A stretch of DNA of 64,000 nucleotides from Oscillospiraceae bacterium (GTDB lineage: Bacteria > Bacillota > Clostridia > Oscillospirales > CAG-272). The stretch's first letter is position 1; each line of letters begins with the position of its first letter. Of this stretch, positions 27,488 through 34,981 are shown piece by piece. Made by a program: the position numbers and the translations under genes. The notes beneath the pieces were generated by a model, which saw only the letters and a program-made list of their open reading frames with translations, made no database searches and had not been told where the DNA came from. The stretch is taken from contig SVTL01000009.1 of assembly GCA_015063795.1 (NCBI GenBank), positions 25,160-89,159 on the forward strand. The letters run 5' to 3'.

Positions 27488-28075
27488 TCAGAGGCTCATG
27501 CCCGAGAAGCCGGCGAAGGCCATCGCGCACAGACCGGCGGTGATCAGCGCGAGGGGCATCCCCTTGAACGAATCGGGGGGAGAGGCGAGACGCAGACGCT
27601 CGCGCACGCCCGCGAAGATGACGATGGCCAGCGTAAAGCCCAGCGCGGCGGAGAAGCCGAAGACCACCGATTCGAGGAAGCTCCTTTGATACTGCACGTT
27701 CAGCAGGCAGGCGCCGAGAACGGCACAGTTGGTGGTGATGAGGGGGAGATAGATGCCCAAAGCGGTGTAAAGCGCGGGGACGAAGCGGCGCAGGAACATC
27801 TCAATGAACTGCACCAGCGAGGCGATCACAAGGATAAAGGCGATGGTTTTGGTGTATTCGAGAGAGAAGGGGACGAGGAGGAAGTGGTAAACGGCGTAGG
27901 TCGCGCCGCTGGCCAGCGTCATGACGAACATGACCGAAAATCCCATGCCCAAAGCGGTGGAAGGCTTTTCGGAAACGCCGAGGAAGGGGCAGATGCCCAT
28001 AAAGCGGGAGAAGATGAAGTTTTCGACCAGAACGGCCGAGAGCATCAGCAGAAACAGAGAAAACAGACCGTCCAT
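27488..28075 (-). CDS. rnfA: Rnf complex membrane subunit RnfA
   Basis: 195 residues, six membrane helices. ENFIFSRFMGICPFLGVSE near the N-terminus and ITTNCAVLGACLLN in the middle are the paired Cys motifs shared by RnfA and RnfE, which hold an intramembrane iron centre. Its ATG directly abuts the rnfE stop, so the two are translationally close. Confidence 0.97.
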   Translation of the reverse strand: MDGLFSLFLLMLSAVLVENFIFSRFMGICPFLGVSEKPSTALGMGFSVMFVMTLASGATYAVYHFLLVPFSLEYTKTIAFILVIASLVQFIEMFLRRFVPALYTALGIYLPLITTNCAVLGACLLNVQYQRSFLESVVFGFSAALGFTLAIVIFAGVRERLRLASPPDSFKGMPLALITAGLCAMAFAGFSGMSL

Positions 28076-28699
28076 TTATTCCACCTCCCGATTGGGCTTG
28101 CGATTCTTGAGAAAGCGCACCGCCGCCAGCAGACAGCCCAGCGTGAGGAAAGCGCCGCTGGGGAGAACGAAGATCAGCATCGGCTGGAAGGAAGCACCGA
28201 ACAGAGCCTTTCCGAACAGCGTACCGCTGCCCAGCACCTCGCGGATCGCGCCCAGCACAAACAGCGCCAGCGTGAAGCCGATGCCCGAGGCAAAGCCGTC
28301 AACGGCGGAGGGAATGGGGGCGTGCTTGGAGGCAAAGGCCTCGGCGCGGGCGAGGATGATGCAGTTGACCACGATCAGGGGGATAAAGAGCCCCAGCGAA
28401 GCGTCCAGAGCGGGGAAGAACGCCTTGACCAGCAGCTCAACGGCGCTGACAAAGCCCGAGATCACCACGATGTAAGCGGCGATGCGGACCTCTTTCGGGA
28501 TGAATTTCCGCAGCAGGGAAATGAAGACGTTGGAGCAGATGAGCACCAGCGTGGTGGTCAGACCCATGCCGATGGCGTTGGAGGCCGAGGTGGTGGTGGC
28601 CAGAGTGGGGCAGGTGCCCAGCAGCTGGACGAGGATGGGGTTGTTGTCCAGAATCCCGTCGCGGAGCTGCCTGAGATAAGGTGAGGTTGTTTTGTTCAT
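28076..28699 (-). CDS. rnfE: Rnf complex membrane subunit RnfE
   Basis: 207 residues, six membrane helices, homologous to RnfA. NPILVQLLGTCPTLATTTSASNA and IVVNCIILARAEAFASK carry the conserved Cys residues and are the RnfE signatures. The upstream gap to rnfG is 379 bp and filled with hairpin repeats, unusual inside an operon. GAGAGGAACAAC precedes the ATG. Confidence 0.97.
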   Translation of the reverse strand: MNKTTSPYLRQLRDGILDNNPILVQLLGTCPTLATTTSASNAIGMGLTTTLVLICSNVFISLLRKFIPKEVRIAAYIVVISGFVSAVELLVKAFFPALDASLGLFIPLIVVNCIILARAEAFASKHAPIPSAVDGFASGIGFTLALFVLGAIREVLGSGTLFGKALFGASFQPMLIFVLPSGAFLTLGCLLAAVRFLKNRKPNREVE

Positions 28700-28724
28700 G
28701 TTGTTCCTCTCGAAATTAGGTCAC

Positions 28725-28832
28725 GTCGGCAGCAGCCGACATATCGCGTTGGCGAAGCCAACATATCGCATCCGCGAAGCGGATATATCGCATTCGGCGG
28801 AGCCGAATATATCGCGTTCGGCGGAGCCGAAC
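28725..28832. repeat. Family B hairpin array inside the rnf operon
   Basis: Units GTCGGCAGCAGCCGAC, GTTGGCGAAGCCAAC, ATCCGCGAAGCGGAT, ATTCGGCGGAGCCGAAT and GTTCGGCGGAGCCGAAC are separated by ATATCGC. It lies just upstream of the rnfE ribosome site. Confidence 0.85.
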
Positions 28833-28860
28833 AGCTTTTTGCGAGCATAGAAGTTTTCGT

Positions 28861-29010
28861 CTTTCGCCTTTGGCGAAAGCGGTAAACGGTTTTTGCACAA
28901 TTAAACAAGTTTTCGTCTTTTTCGAAGAAAAAGTTGTGTCGCTCCGACACAAAGAAAACTTGCTTGGGTATCCCGCTGAAAAACGATTGTGTCTTGCTTC
29001 ACGATGCCCA
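28861..29010 (-). repeat. 150-bp dispersed repeat, copy 1
   Basis: The reverse complement of this stretch matches 55161-55310 over the whole length with few substitutions and no net gap. It contains hairpins TTTCGCC/GGCGAAA, GTGTCGGAGCGACAC and TTTTCTTCGAAAAA. It lies between rnfG and rnfE. Confidence 0.8.
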
Positions 29011-29078
29011 TTAACACCGAGAAAACTTGTTAGGGCGCCGCTGAATGAGCGATCGCTGTTTGATTCACGCGCCCGTTC

Positions 29079-30209
29079 TTATGCGTTTTCGCCGGATTCC
29101 TCGGTCTCGTAGTCGCTGAAGTCCTCCTCGGTTTCGGGCGATTCGGTTTGCTCGGTGTCGGAGGTGGTATCAGACGATTCGGGGGAGGCATCAGAGCCTT
29201 CGCCCTCGGTGGAATCGGTGGAATCGGCGGTATCGGTGGAATCGGCGGTATCGGTCGGCTCGGTCGTGTCAGCCGGCTCGGTTGTGTCGGAAGGCTCGGT
29301 TGTGTCGAACGGATCGGAGGGGGCGGACGGCTCGGGCGAATCGGTCTGTTCGCTTGATTGAGACGTGTCCTCGCTGGGAGCGACGGGCTTTTCCTCGCCG
29401 TCGGTCGGCTTGCTCTCGTCTTCCTCGCCGCTTTGATTGGGATCGGACGGCTCCTTGCTTTGCTCGGGCGAGTCGGAGTCCTCCTCTTCGCTCGATGCGC
29501 TTGACTCGGTGGTCTCGCGGATGACGATGTCGGTCACGGCGATGGTCTCGGTGAGGAAGGGGACGGTGTTTGGCGTCGGAGCAGTGGATTCGGCATCGGG
29601 GGAAGAAGTCTGCTCGGGGACGTTGACCGCCTCGGTCTGCTCGGGCGCGGCGGTTTCGGGGAGGGGGGAGGTGCCAAGCGACTGCCCGATCAGCGCCAGC
29701 GCGGCAGAAACGGCCTCATGGACCGCCTTGGAGGTGACGGTCGCGCCCGAAACGGCGTGGATCTCTTTACCCAGCGTGACTGAGCCGCTCTTGCCGATGT
29801 ATGCGGACAGATGGGACGGATCGGCCGCCTTCGAGCCGATGCCGGGCGTTTCGGACATGGCGGTGATCTGCACGCCGATGCAGGCGCCCTTCGCATCGGT
29901 GCCCACCATCAGCGAGACGGTGTCCTTAAAGCCGATGGACGAGGCCTTGGCGCAGTAGCCGAGAAGCGAGCCGCCCTGCTCGATGCGGAAGAGGGCGGAG
30001 ACGTTGGACGAGGCGGGGAAGTCCACCTCAATGGGGGCATCGCATTCGCCGAAAATCGAGGCGATGGCCGAACGATCCTGCTCGGCGAGGTTTTGCGCGA
30101 TGCGCTCCTCGGTGACGGCATTGACCGCGGCCAACAGCAGTCCGACGCAGGCGGCGATCAGCATCAGCGAGCAGCCGACGCGCAGAAAAAACAGGGGATT
30201 CTTTTTCAT
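29079..30209 (-). CDS. rnfG: Rnf complex FMN subunit RnfG with a 190-residue acidic Ser/Thr/Pro tail
   Basis: 376 residues. One N-terminal membrane helix (about 8-30), then the FMN-binding domain with TPGIGSKA (121-128) and SGATVTS (154-160), where FMN would be bound covalently through the Thr near 159. RnfG usually ends soon after the next helix, near residue 185-200. Here about 190 residues follow, built of Ser, Thr, Pro, Asp and Glu with repeated DTTEP / DTADST / SDTTEP units and no cysteine. Since the domain faces outside the cell, the tail should be extracellular. It could be a spacer or O-glycosylated stalk; this is inference. Confidence 0.93.
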   Translation of the reverse strand: MKKNPLFFLRVGCSLMLIAACVGLLLAAVNAVTEERIAQNLAEQDRSAIASIFGECDAPIEVDFPASSNVSALFRIEQGGSLLGYCAKASSIGFKDTVSLMVGTDAKGACIGVQITAMSETPGIGSKAADPSHLSAYIGKSGSVTLGKEIHAVSGATVTSKAVHEAVSAALALIGQSLGTSPLPETAAPEQTEAVNVPEQTSSPDAESTAPTPNTVPFLTETIAVTDIVIRETTESSASSEEEDSDSPEQSKEPSDPNQSGEEDESKPTDGEEKPVAPSEDTSQSSEQTDSPEPSAPSDPFDTTEPSDTTEPADTTEPTDTADSTDTADSTDSTEGEGSDASPESSDTTSDTEQTESPETEEDFSDYETEESGENA

Positions 30210-30299
30210 AAAAGGTCCTTTCTGAAGGAAAAAGCGGTGGGAGTGCGAAACGGACGGCCGCTCAAAAAAACCGTTTTGTCAAGCGGTCAAGCGCTTTTT

Positions 30300-31307
30300 T
30301 TACGGCGCTTTGGCTTCGTCCTTTTTCTTTTTCACAAAGCCGTAGGGCTTGGGACGGGTGAACGAATCGATGTAGAACACGAGAAGGTTCATGATGAGGA
30401 TGGCGAAGGAAACGCCCTCGGGATAGCCGCCGAAGAAGCGGATGAAGACCGTCAGCGCGCCGCAGCCGAAGCCGTAGATCAGCCGGCCGGCGGGGGTGAC
30501 GGGGGAGGTGGTGTAGTCGGTGGCCATGAACAAAGCTCCCAGCAGAAGACCGCCCGAGAAGAACTCGGTGAGAGCGAACATCAGCGTGGCGTTTTCGGCC
30601 TGGGGGAAGAGGAGGGAGAGCACAAGCACCGTTCCCAGATAAGCGGTCGGGATCTGCCAGCTGACCACGCGGCGGAGCAGCAGGTAAGCAAAGCCGATCA
30701 GCAGCGCGATGGCCGACACCTCGCCGATGCAGCCGCCAACGCTTCCCACGACCAGGTCAAAGAGGGTGGATTCGGGGAGCTGACCGCCCTTCAGCGCCGC
30801 CAGCGGGGTGGCGGAGGAGACCGCATCCACGCTCACAGACAGCGCAGGCAGACGGTCAAAGGGGGCGGTGAAGGTGTTGAGCATGGCGGGGAAGGAGATG
30901 AAGAGGAACACGCGCGCGGCCGCGGCGGGATTGACGATGTTTTTGCCGATGCCGCCGAAGAGCATCTTGACGATGACAATGGCGAAAAAGCCGCCGAGGA
31001 TCGGCACCCACAGCGGGACCGAAGCGGGCAGAGAGAGGGCGAGCAGGATGCCGGTGACCGCCGAGGACAGGTCAAAAACGCGGACGGGCAGCTTCAGCAG
31101 CTTTTCATACAGCCACTCGAAGAGCATACAGCTGCCGACGCTGATCGCGGTGAGCAGCAGAGCGCGCAGACCGAAGACGTAGCAGCCCCACAGCAGCGCA
31201 GGCAGCAGCGCGATGCAGACATCGCCCATGATGGAGGCGGTCGTCACGTGATGGCGGATATGGGGGGAGGGGGAAACGGTCAGCATGGGAGAGGAGGGAG
31301 TGTTCAT
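30300..31307 (-). CDS. rnfD: Rnf complex membrane FMN subunit RnfD
   Basis: 335 residues with eight or more membrane helices. PHIRHHVTTASIMGDV near residue 15, GGIGKNIVNPAAAARVFLF near 118-136 and the FMN attachment motif SSATPL (164-169) identify RnfD; most members have SGATPL, so Gly is Ser here. ATDYTTSPVTPAGRLIYGFGCG follows near 270-290, also typical. AGGTAGG lies before the ATG at 31307; the frame is open further upstream but over repeats. RnfD and RnfG carry FMN for transmembrane electron flow. Confidence 0.96.
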   Translation of the reverse strand: MNTPSSPMLTVSPSPHIRHHVTTASIMGDVCIALLPALLWGCYVFGLRALLLTAISVGSCMLFEWLYEKLLKLPVRVFDLSSAVTGILLALSLPASVPLWVPILGGFFAIVIVKMLFGGIGKNIVNPAAAARVFLFISFPAMLNTFTAPFDRLPALSVSVDAVSSATPLAALKGGQLPESTLFDLVVGSVGGCIGEVSAIALLIGFAYLLLRRVVSWQIPTAYLGTVLVLSLLFPQAENATLMFALTEFFSGGLLLGALFMATDYTTSPVTPAGRLIYGFGCGALTVFIRFFGGYPEGVSFAILIMNLLVFYIDSFTRPKPYGFVKKKKDEAKAP

Positions 31308-31328
31308 GTGTAGATTCCTACCTGAAAA

Positions 31329-31358
31329 TGAATAGTGAATAGTGAATAGTGAATAATG
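31329..31358. repeat. Heptamer tandem repeat (GTGAATA)
   Basis: Consecutive GTGAATA units end in ATGA, in the rnfC-rnfD gap. Related GTGAAAA/GTGAAGA heptamers occur at 35841-35876 and 39539-39585. Confidence 0.7.
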
Positions 31359-31410
31359 ACCACGGGCGCGTGTGGTGTGCGGAAAAGACGGATAGTTGTT
31401 GAAGCGAGCC

Positions 31411-31541
31411 GACGTGAAAACCGTAGGGCGGGGGCTTGCTCCCGCCGTTTTCAAGCGAACGAAAGCCGCTTCGCGGCATGAATTGAAATCTTCGATTTCA
31501 TGAATTGCGCCTGCGGTGCATGAATGGACGCTTCGCGGACC
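31411..31541. repeat. Family E segment and family A hairpin array between rnfC and rnfD
   Basis: CGTGAAAACCGTAGGGCGGGGGCTTGCTCCCGCCG (family E) is followed by GCCGCTTCGCGGC, GAAATCTTCGATTTC, GCGCCTGCGGTGC and GTCCGCGAAGCGGAC-type hairpins separated by CATGAATT, the family A spacer read on the other strand. The array nearly abuts the rnfC stop. Confidence 0.8.
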
Positions 31542-31543
31542 TG

Positions 31544-32845
31544 TTATTTCTTTCTCAGCTTGGCCTTGGCCATGCGGAAATACTGCACCAGCTGAATCTT
31601 GGCGGGGCAGACATAGGCGCAGGTGCCGCATTCCATGCAGGTCTTCACACCAAAGCGCTCGGCGCTCTCCATATCGTCCGCCTTGGCGAAGGAGGCCAGA
31701 TAATTGGGCATCAGGTGCATGGGGCAGACCTCCACGCAGCGTCCGCAGCGGATGCAGGCGGGCTCGGTGACGGTCTTCTTTTTCTTGGGGAAGAAGAGGA
31801 GCGCGGAGGTGGTTTTGGTCACGGGCATGGACAGGTCCCAGTGGGCGGCGCCCATCATCGGACCGCCGTTGATGACCTCGCCGATCTCGCACACAGGACC
31901 GCCGCAGAAATCCAGCAGATCCTGATAGGGCGTACCGATGGGGACCAGCAGGTTGGCAGGCTCTTTGATGCAGCCGCCGGAAACGGTGACCACGCGCTCG
32001 ATCAGGGGGAGACGGTGGGCAACGGCATTGAACACGGCGCGGACGGTCTCGGCGTTGAAGACCACACAGCCCACGTCGGAGGGGAGAGAGCCTGCGGGCA
32101 TTTCCTTGCCGGTGATCACGCGGATGATCTGTCTCTCATCGCCCTGCGGGTACTTGGTCTGCAGCACGCAGATGTCCACAACCCCGCTGTCGCCTGCGGC
32201 ATCGGCGATGGCATCGGCCGCATCCAGCTTATTGTCCTCGATGGCGATGGTGGCCGTGCGCAGACCGAAGGTCTTGAGCAGGATCTTCACGCCGCCGAGA
32301 AACTCCTCGGTGTTTTCCAGAAGCAGACGGTGGTTGGCGGTGATGTAGGGCTCGCACTCCACGCAGTTGACGATCAGGCGGTCAACCTTGCCCAGCGCAG
32401 AGGAGATCTTGGCATAGGTGGGGAAGCCCGCGCCGCCCATACCGCTGATGCCGGCCTGCTTCACCAGCTCGACCACGTCCTCCGCGGTCAGCTCCTTCAG
32501 CGGCTTATCCAGATCGGCGATGGAGGGATCGGGTGTATTTTGAAAATCGTTTTCGATCACGATCCGGCCGAAGGCCTGCCCGTTGGCGGCAACGGCGTTC
32601 TCGATGGCGGTCACCTTCCCGGAGACCGAGGCATGGACCGGACAGCCCAGCGCGTTTTCGACGCGTCCGATCACCTGTCCGCGCAGGACGGTATCGCCAA
32701 CGGCAACCGTCGGCTCGGCAGGCTTTCCGATGTGCTGGGAGAGCGAGATCGAAACGCTTTTGGGCGGCGTGATGGGACGGATGGGGGAGGAAGCGGCGTC
32801 CTTATGTCCGTGCATATGGAAGCCGCCTTTGAAGGTACGGTACAA
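31544..32845 (-). CDS. rnfC: Rnf complex NADH-binding subunit RnfC
   Basis: 433 residues from the TTG at 32845, chosen because AAAGGAG lies seven bases upstream and the family begins with TFKGG. A barrel-sandwich part (GRVENALGCPVHASVSGKVTAIE) is followed by the NADH/FMN Rossmann-like domain with GISGMGGAGFPTYAKI and IVNCVECEPYITANHRLL, an SLBB domain and two ferredoxin motifs near the end (CIRCGRCVEVCPMHLMP; CMECGTCAYVCPAK). RnfC is the NAD+ reduction site. It is first in the operon behind the promoter at 33013-33041. Confidence 0.96.
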   Translation of the reverse strand: MYRTFKGGFHMHGHKDAASSPIRPITPPKSVSISLSQHIGKPAEPTVAVGDTVLRGQVIGRVENALGCPVHASVSGKVTAIENAVAANGQAFGRIVIENDFQNTPDPSIADLDKPLKELTAEDVVELVKQAGISGMGGAGFPTYAKISSALGKVDRLIVNCVECEPYITANHRLLLENTEEFLGGVKILLKTFGLRTATIAIEDNKLDAADAIADAAGDSGVVDICVLQTKYPQGDERQIIRVITGKEMPAGSLPSDVGCVVFNAETVRAVFNAVAHRLPLIERVVTVSGGCIKEPANLLVPIGTPYQDLLDFCGGPVCEIGEVINGGPMMGAAHWDLSMPVTKTTSALLFFPKKKKTVTEPACIRCGRCVEVCPMHLMPNYLASFAKADDMESAERFGVKTCMECGTCAYVCPAKIQLVQYFRMAKAKLRKK

Positions 32846-33012
32846 AACAAAGCTCCTTTCCCTGTCCGGAAAAAGCGGCAGCGGACAGGCGGGAATAAAA
32901 AAGGAAAAACGGTCGGACGGAATGTTCAAAAGCGTCGGACCGAAGGTGTCGGAAGGCTCCGCATGGGTTCAAAAAGCGGAACGGAGCAAAAAACGTCATG
33001 AGACTTTCACCT

Positions 33013-33041
33013 ATTGTAACATATTTTCCGTTTCATTGCAA
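33013..33041 (-). promoter_or_regulatory. rnf operon promoter (sigma-A type)
   Basis: Minus strand TTGCAA (33036-33041), 17-base spacer, TACAAT (33013-33018). It leaves a leader of roughly 160 bases before rnfC, with a possible CTCCG/CGGAG hairpin and no riboswitch that I recognise. The rest of the 458-bp gap between rnfC and the gcvH-like gene is AT-rich and holds only this and the divergent promoter. Confidence 0.75.
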
Positions 33042-33163
33042 GAGAAAACGCCGACATTTTATAAAAAGTAAAGATTTTCGGCGGGCGTTTAAAAAAAGGA
33101 AAAATTTTTTCGAAAAAGGGGGGATGGTTTTGAGAAAAGCAGGGAAAAAATTATAAAAAACTC

Positions 33164-33192
33164 TTGCCAAACGCCTGAGAGGATAGTATAAT
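33164..33192 (+). promoter_or_regulatory. Promoter of the gcvH-like gene
   Basis: TTGCCA (33164-33169), 17-base spacer, perfect TATAAT (33187-33192). The roughly 105-base leader contains hairpin CCTGCC/GGCAGG around AAAGGAG (33235-33254). No glycine riboswitch pattern was seen. Confidence 0.8.
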
Positions 33193-33303
33193 GGGAATGC
33201 CTGTACCCTGAAAAAACAGGAAGCTTTCCGCTCTGCCTGCCAAAGGAGGGCAGGGCATGACGATAGAAGATTCGCTTATACACAGACTAAATGGAGGAAC
33301 AGT

Positions 33304-33681
33304 ATGTACATTCCCGAGGAACTCATGTATACGGAAACACACGAATGGGTGAAATTTCTGCGCGGCGGACGCGTGGCGGTCGGTCTGACCGAGTATGCGG
33401 TCAAGTCGCTGGGCGAGATCACCTATGTGAGCCTGCCCGAGGAGGAATACGGTCTTTTGGCCGGAGAATCCTTCGCCGAGCTGGAGTCGGCCGCCGGCTC
33501 GCACGATGTATACAGTCCCGTGGACGGCATCGTCTGCGAGGTGAACGAGATGTTGACCGATTGGCCCGAGCTGATCAACGAATCGCCCTACGATGCGTGG
33601 CTGGTCAAGGCCGAGAACGTGACCGAAGGCGATGAGCTGATGAGCGCGGCCGAATATGCCGAATATCTGGAAACGCTGTAA
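33304..33681 (+). CDS. GcvH-like protein lacking the lipoyl-attachment lysine
   Basis: A 125-residue protein aligning over its full length with glycine cleavage H protein: YTETHEWVKF (9-18), VAVGLTEYAVKSLGEITYVSLPE (24-46), VYSPVDGIVCEVNE (69-82), ELINESPYDAWLVK (89-102). The lipoyl site, normally ESVKA followed by a short link to YSP, reads ESAAGSHDVYSP, so residue 64 is Ala where the modified Lys should be. It cannot carry lipoate there and so should not serve the glycine cleavage reaction. No gcvT, gcvP or lipoate ligase gene is in the window. It has a strong own promoter and GGAGG. Role unknown. Confidence 0.85.
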   Translation: MYIPEELMYTETHEWVKFLRGGRVAVGLTEYAVKSLGEITYVSLPEEEYGLLAGESFAELESAAGSHDVYSPVDGIVCEVNEMLTDWPELINESPYDAWLVKAENVTEGDELMSAAEYAEYLETL

Positions 33682-33719
33682 GAACAGCGGAATATCATAA
33701 AAAAGAAAGAGAGACATCC

Positions 33720-34286
33720 ATGAGGATCATAACCGGAACAGCCAGAGGAACCACCCTGCAGACACTGGACGGCGAGGCCACGCGCCCCACGCCCGAGCGT
33801 GTGAAGGAAGCGGTTTTCAGCATGATACAGTTTGATATCGAGGGGCGGCGTGTGCTGGACCTGTTCGGCGGAAGCGGACAGATGGCGCTTGAAGCGCTGA
33901 GCCGCGGCGCACGGACGGCGGTGATCGTTGACGAGAGCGCGGAGGCGGTGAGAGTGATCCGCGAGAACGCGCAGAAAACCAAGCTGTTTTCGGCCTGCCG
34001 TCTGATCCGAAGCTCGCACAAGGAGTATCTGCGGGGGGCGAAGGGGCGCGAGGTGTTTGACATCGTCTTTCTCGATCCGCCCTATGCGGAGGCGGAAACG
34101 CTGCGCGAATCGCTGGAGCTGCTGGTGCGGTATGAGCTGCTGGCGCAAAATGCGCTGGTCATCTGCGAGACCGACCGCAAGGAGCCGATGGAGGCGGAGG
34201 GACTGCGTGTGCTGCGCCACAATCGGTATGGCCGCGTGTTCATCACCCTGCTGACCAATGCTCCCGAGCAAACCGAAGAAGAATAA
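33720..34286 (+). CDS. rsmD: 16S rRNA (guanine-966-N2)-methyltransferase RsmD
   Basis: A 188-residue SAM methyltransferase for G966 of 16S rRNA. The opening MRIITGTARG, then TRPTPERVKEAVFSMI (21-36), SAM loop VLDLFGGSGQMALEALSRGA (45-64) and catalytic motif DIVFLDPPYAEAE are diagnostic. It is followed, as in many Firmicutes, by coaD, here after a family B repeat array. The ribosome site is weak (AAGAGAG). Confidence 0.95.
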   Translation: MRIITGTARGTTLQTLDGEATRPTPERVKEAVFSMIQFDIEGRRVLDLFGGSGQMALEALSRGARTAVIVDESAEAVRVIRENAQKTKLFSACRLIRSSHKEYLRGAKGREVFDIVFLDPPYAEAETLRESLELLVRYELLAQNALVICETDRKEPMEAEGLRVLRHNRYGRVFITLLTNAPEQTEEE

Positions 34287-34309
34287 GGTCCGCTGCGCAT
34301 TCTTTTTAC

Positions 34310-34466
34310 GTTTGGCGGAACGCCAAACATATCGCGTCTGCGGAGCAGACATATCGCATTCGGCGAAGCCGAATATATCGCGCCCGCAAAGCGGGCATAT
34401 CGCGTCGGCAAAGCCGACTATATCGCGCCCGCAAAGCGGGCATATCGCGTCGGCAAAGCCGACTAT
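34310..34466. repeat. Family B hairpin array (seven units)
   Basis: GTTTGGCGGAACGCCAAAC, GTCTGCGGAGCAGAC, ATTCGGCGAAGCCGAAT, GCCCGCAAAGCGGGC, GTCGGCAAAGCCGAC, GCCCGCAAAGCGGGC and GTCGGCAAAGCCGAC are each separated by ATATCGC (or TATATCGC). Four different stem sequences, and a GCCCGC/GTCGGC pair repeated once. It sits between rsmD and coaD and ends 18 bases before the coaD start. Confidence 0.9.
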
Positions 34467-34484
34467 AAAGGAGAAGAGCGCGAG

Positions 34485-34979
34485 ATGAACAAGAAAAAAG
34501 CCATCGTCCCGGGGACGTTTGATCCCATCACCAAGGGGCATTTTGACCTGATCGAAACGGCGTCTCTCCTCTTCGATGAGGTGACCGTCCTGCTGGGGAC
34601 CAACGGGGCGAAGTCAACACGCTTTTCCGATGAGGAGCGTCTTGGCATGGTCAAGCAGGCCATCGCCGGTCTGCCCAACGTGAGAGCCGAGCTGTACGGC
34701 GGGCTTGTGGGCGAGTATTGCGCTTCGCATGGCATCGGCGCCATCGTCAAGGGGCTTCGCTTTTCCAAGGATTTTGAGTATGAGCACGAGATGGCGGAGG
34801 TCAATGCCATGCTTTCGCCTCAAACGAAAACCATCTTTCTGCACGCCACGCGGGAAAACGCCTTCGTCAGCTCGACGATGGTGCGGACCTTTTTGGACAG
34901 CGGCAGAAGCGTGGACGAATATCTGCCGCAGGGCGTCACGCTGCCGCGCGGAGAACAAACAGACACAAAGGAGGACTGA
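34485..34979 (+). CDS. coaD: Phosphopantetheine adenylyltransferase
   Basis: 164 residues. CoaD adds AMP to 4'-phosphopantetheine to give dephospho-CoA. The nucleotidyltransferase motif PGTFDPITKGHFDLI (9-23) supplies the T/HxGH-type site, IVKGLRFSKDFEYEHEMAEVN (86-106) binds substrate (Lys where RGLR is commoner), and VSSTMVR (124-130) is the C-terminal ISSTxVR motif. It is followed three bases later by coaW, so two CoA-pathway steps share one operon. Confidence 0.96.
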   Translation: MNKKKAIVPGTFDPITKGHFDLIETASLLFDEVTVLLGTNGAKSTRFSDEERLGMVKQAIAGLPNVRAELYGGLVGEYCASHGIGAIVKGLRFSKDFEYEHEMAEVNAMLSPQTKTIFLHATRENAFVSSTMVRTFLDSGRSVDEYLPQGVTLPRGEQTDTKED

Positions 34980-34981
34980 GC

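Noticed and set aside
28696..28950. Small protein shared by the two 150-bp repeat copies (frame with SERHNFFFEKDENLF)
   Set aside because: It appears conserved only because the DNA is nearly identical; other frames are equally open, it is built from hairpins, and no ribosome site precedes it.
29148..29361. Glycine-rich plus-strand frames opposite the RnfG tail
   Set aside because: They are the reverse-strand reading of the Ser/Thr/Asp repeat codons and have no ribosome site.
33193..33303. Glycine riboswitch in the leader of the GcvH-like gene
   Set aside because: The leader is short and lacks the conserved glycine aptamer core; only a simple hairpin is seen.
34310..34466. CRISPR array
   Set aside because: The constant part is only 7 bases and the variable parts are self-complementary palindromes, not unique spacers. 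No cas gene is present.
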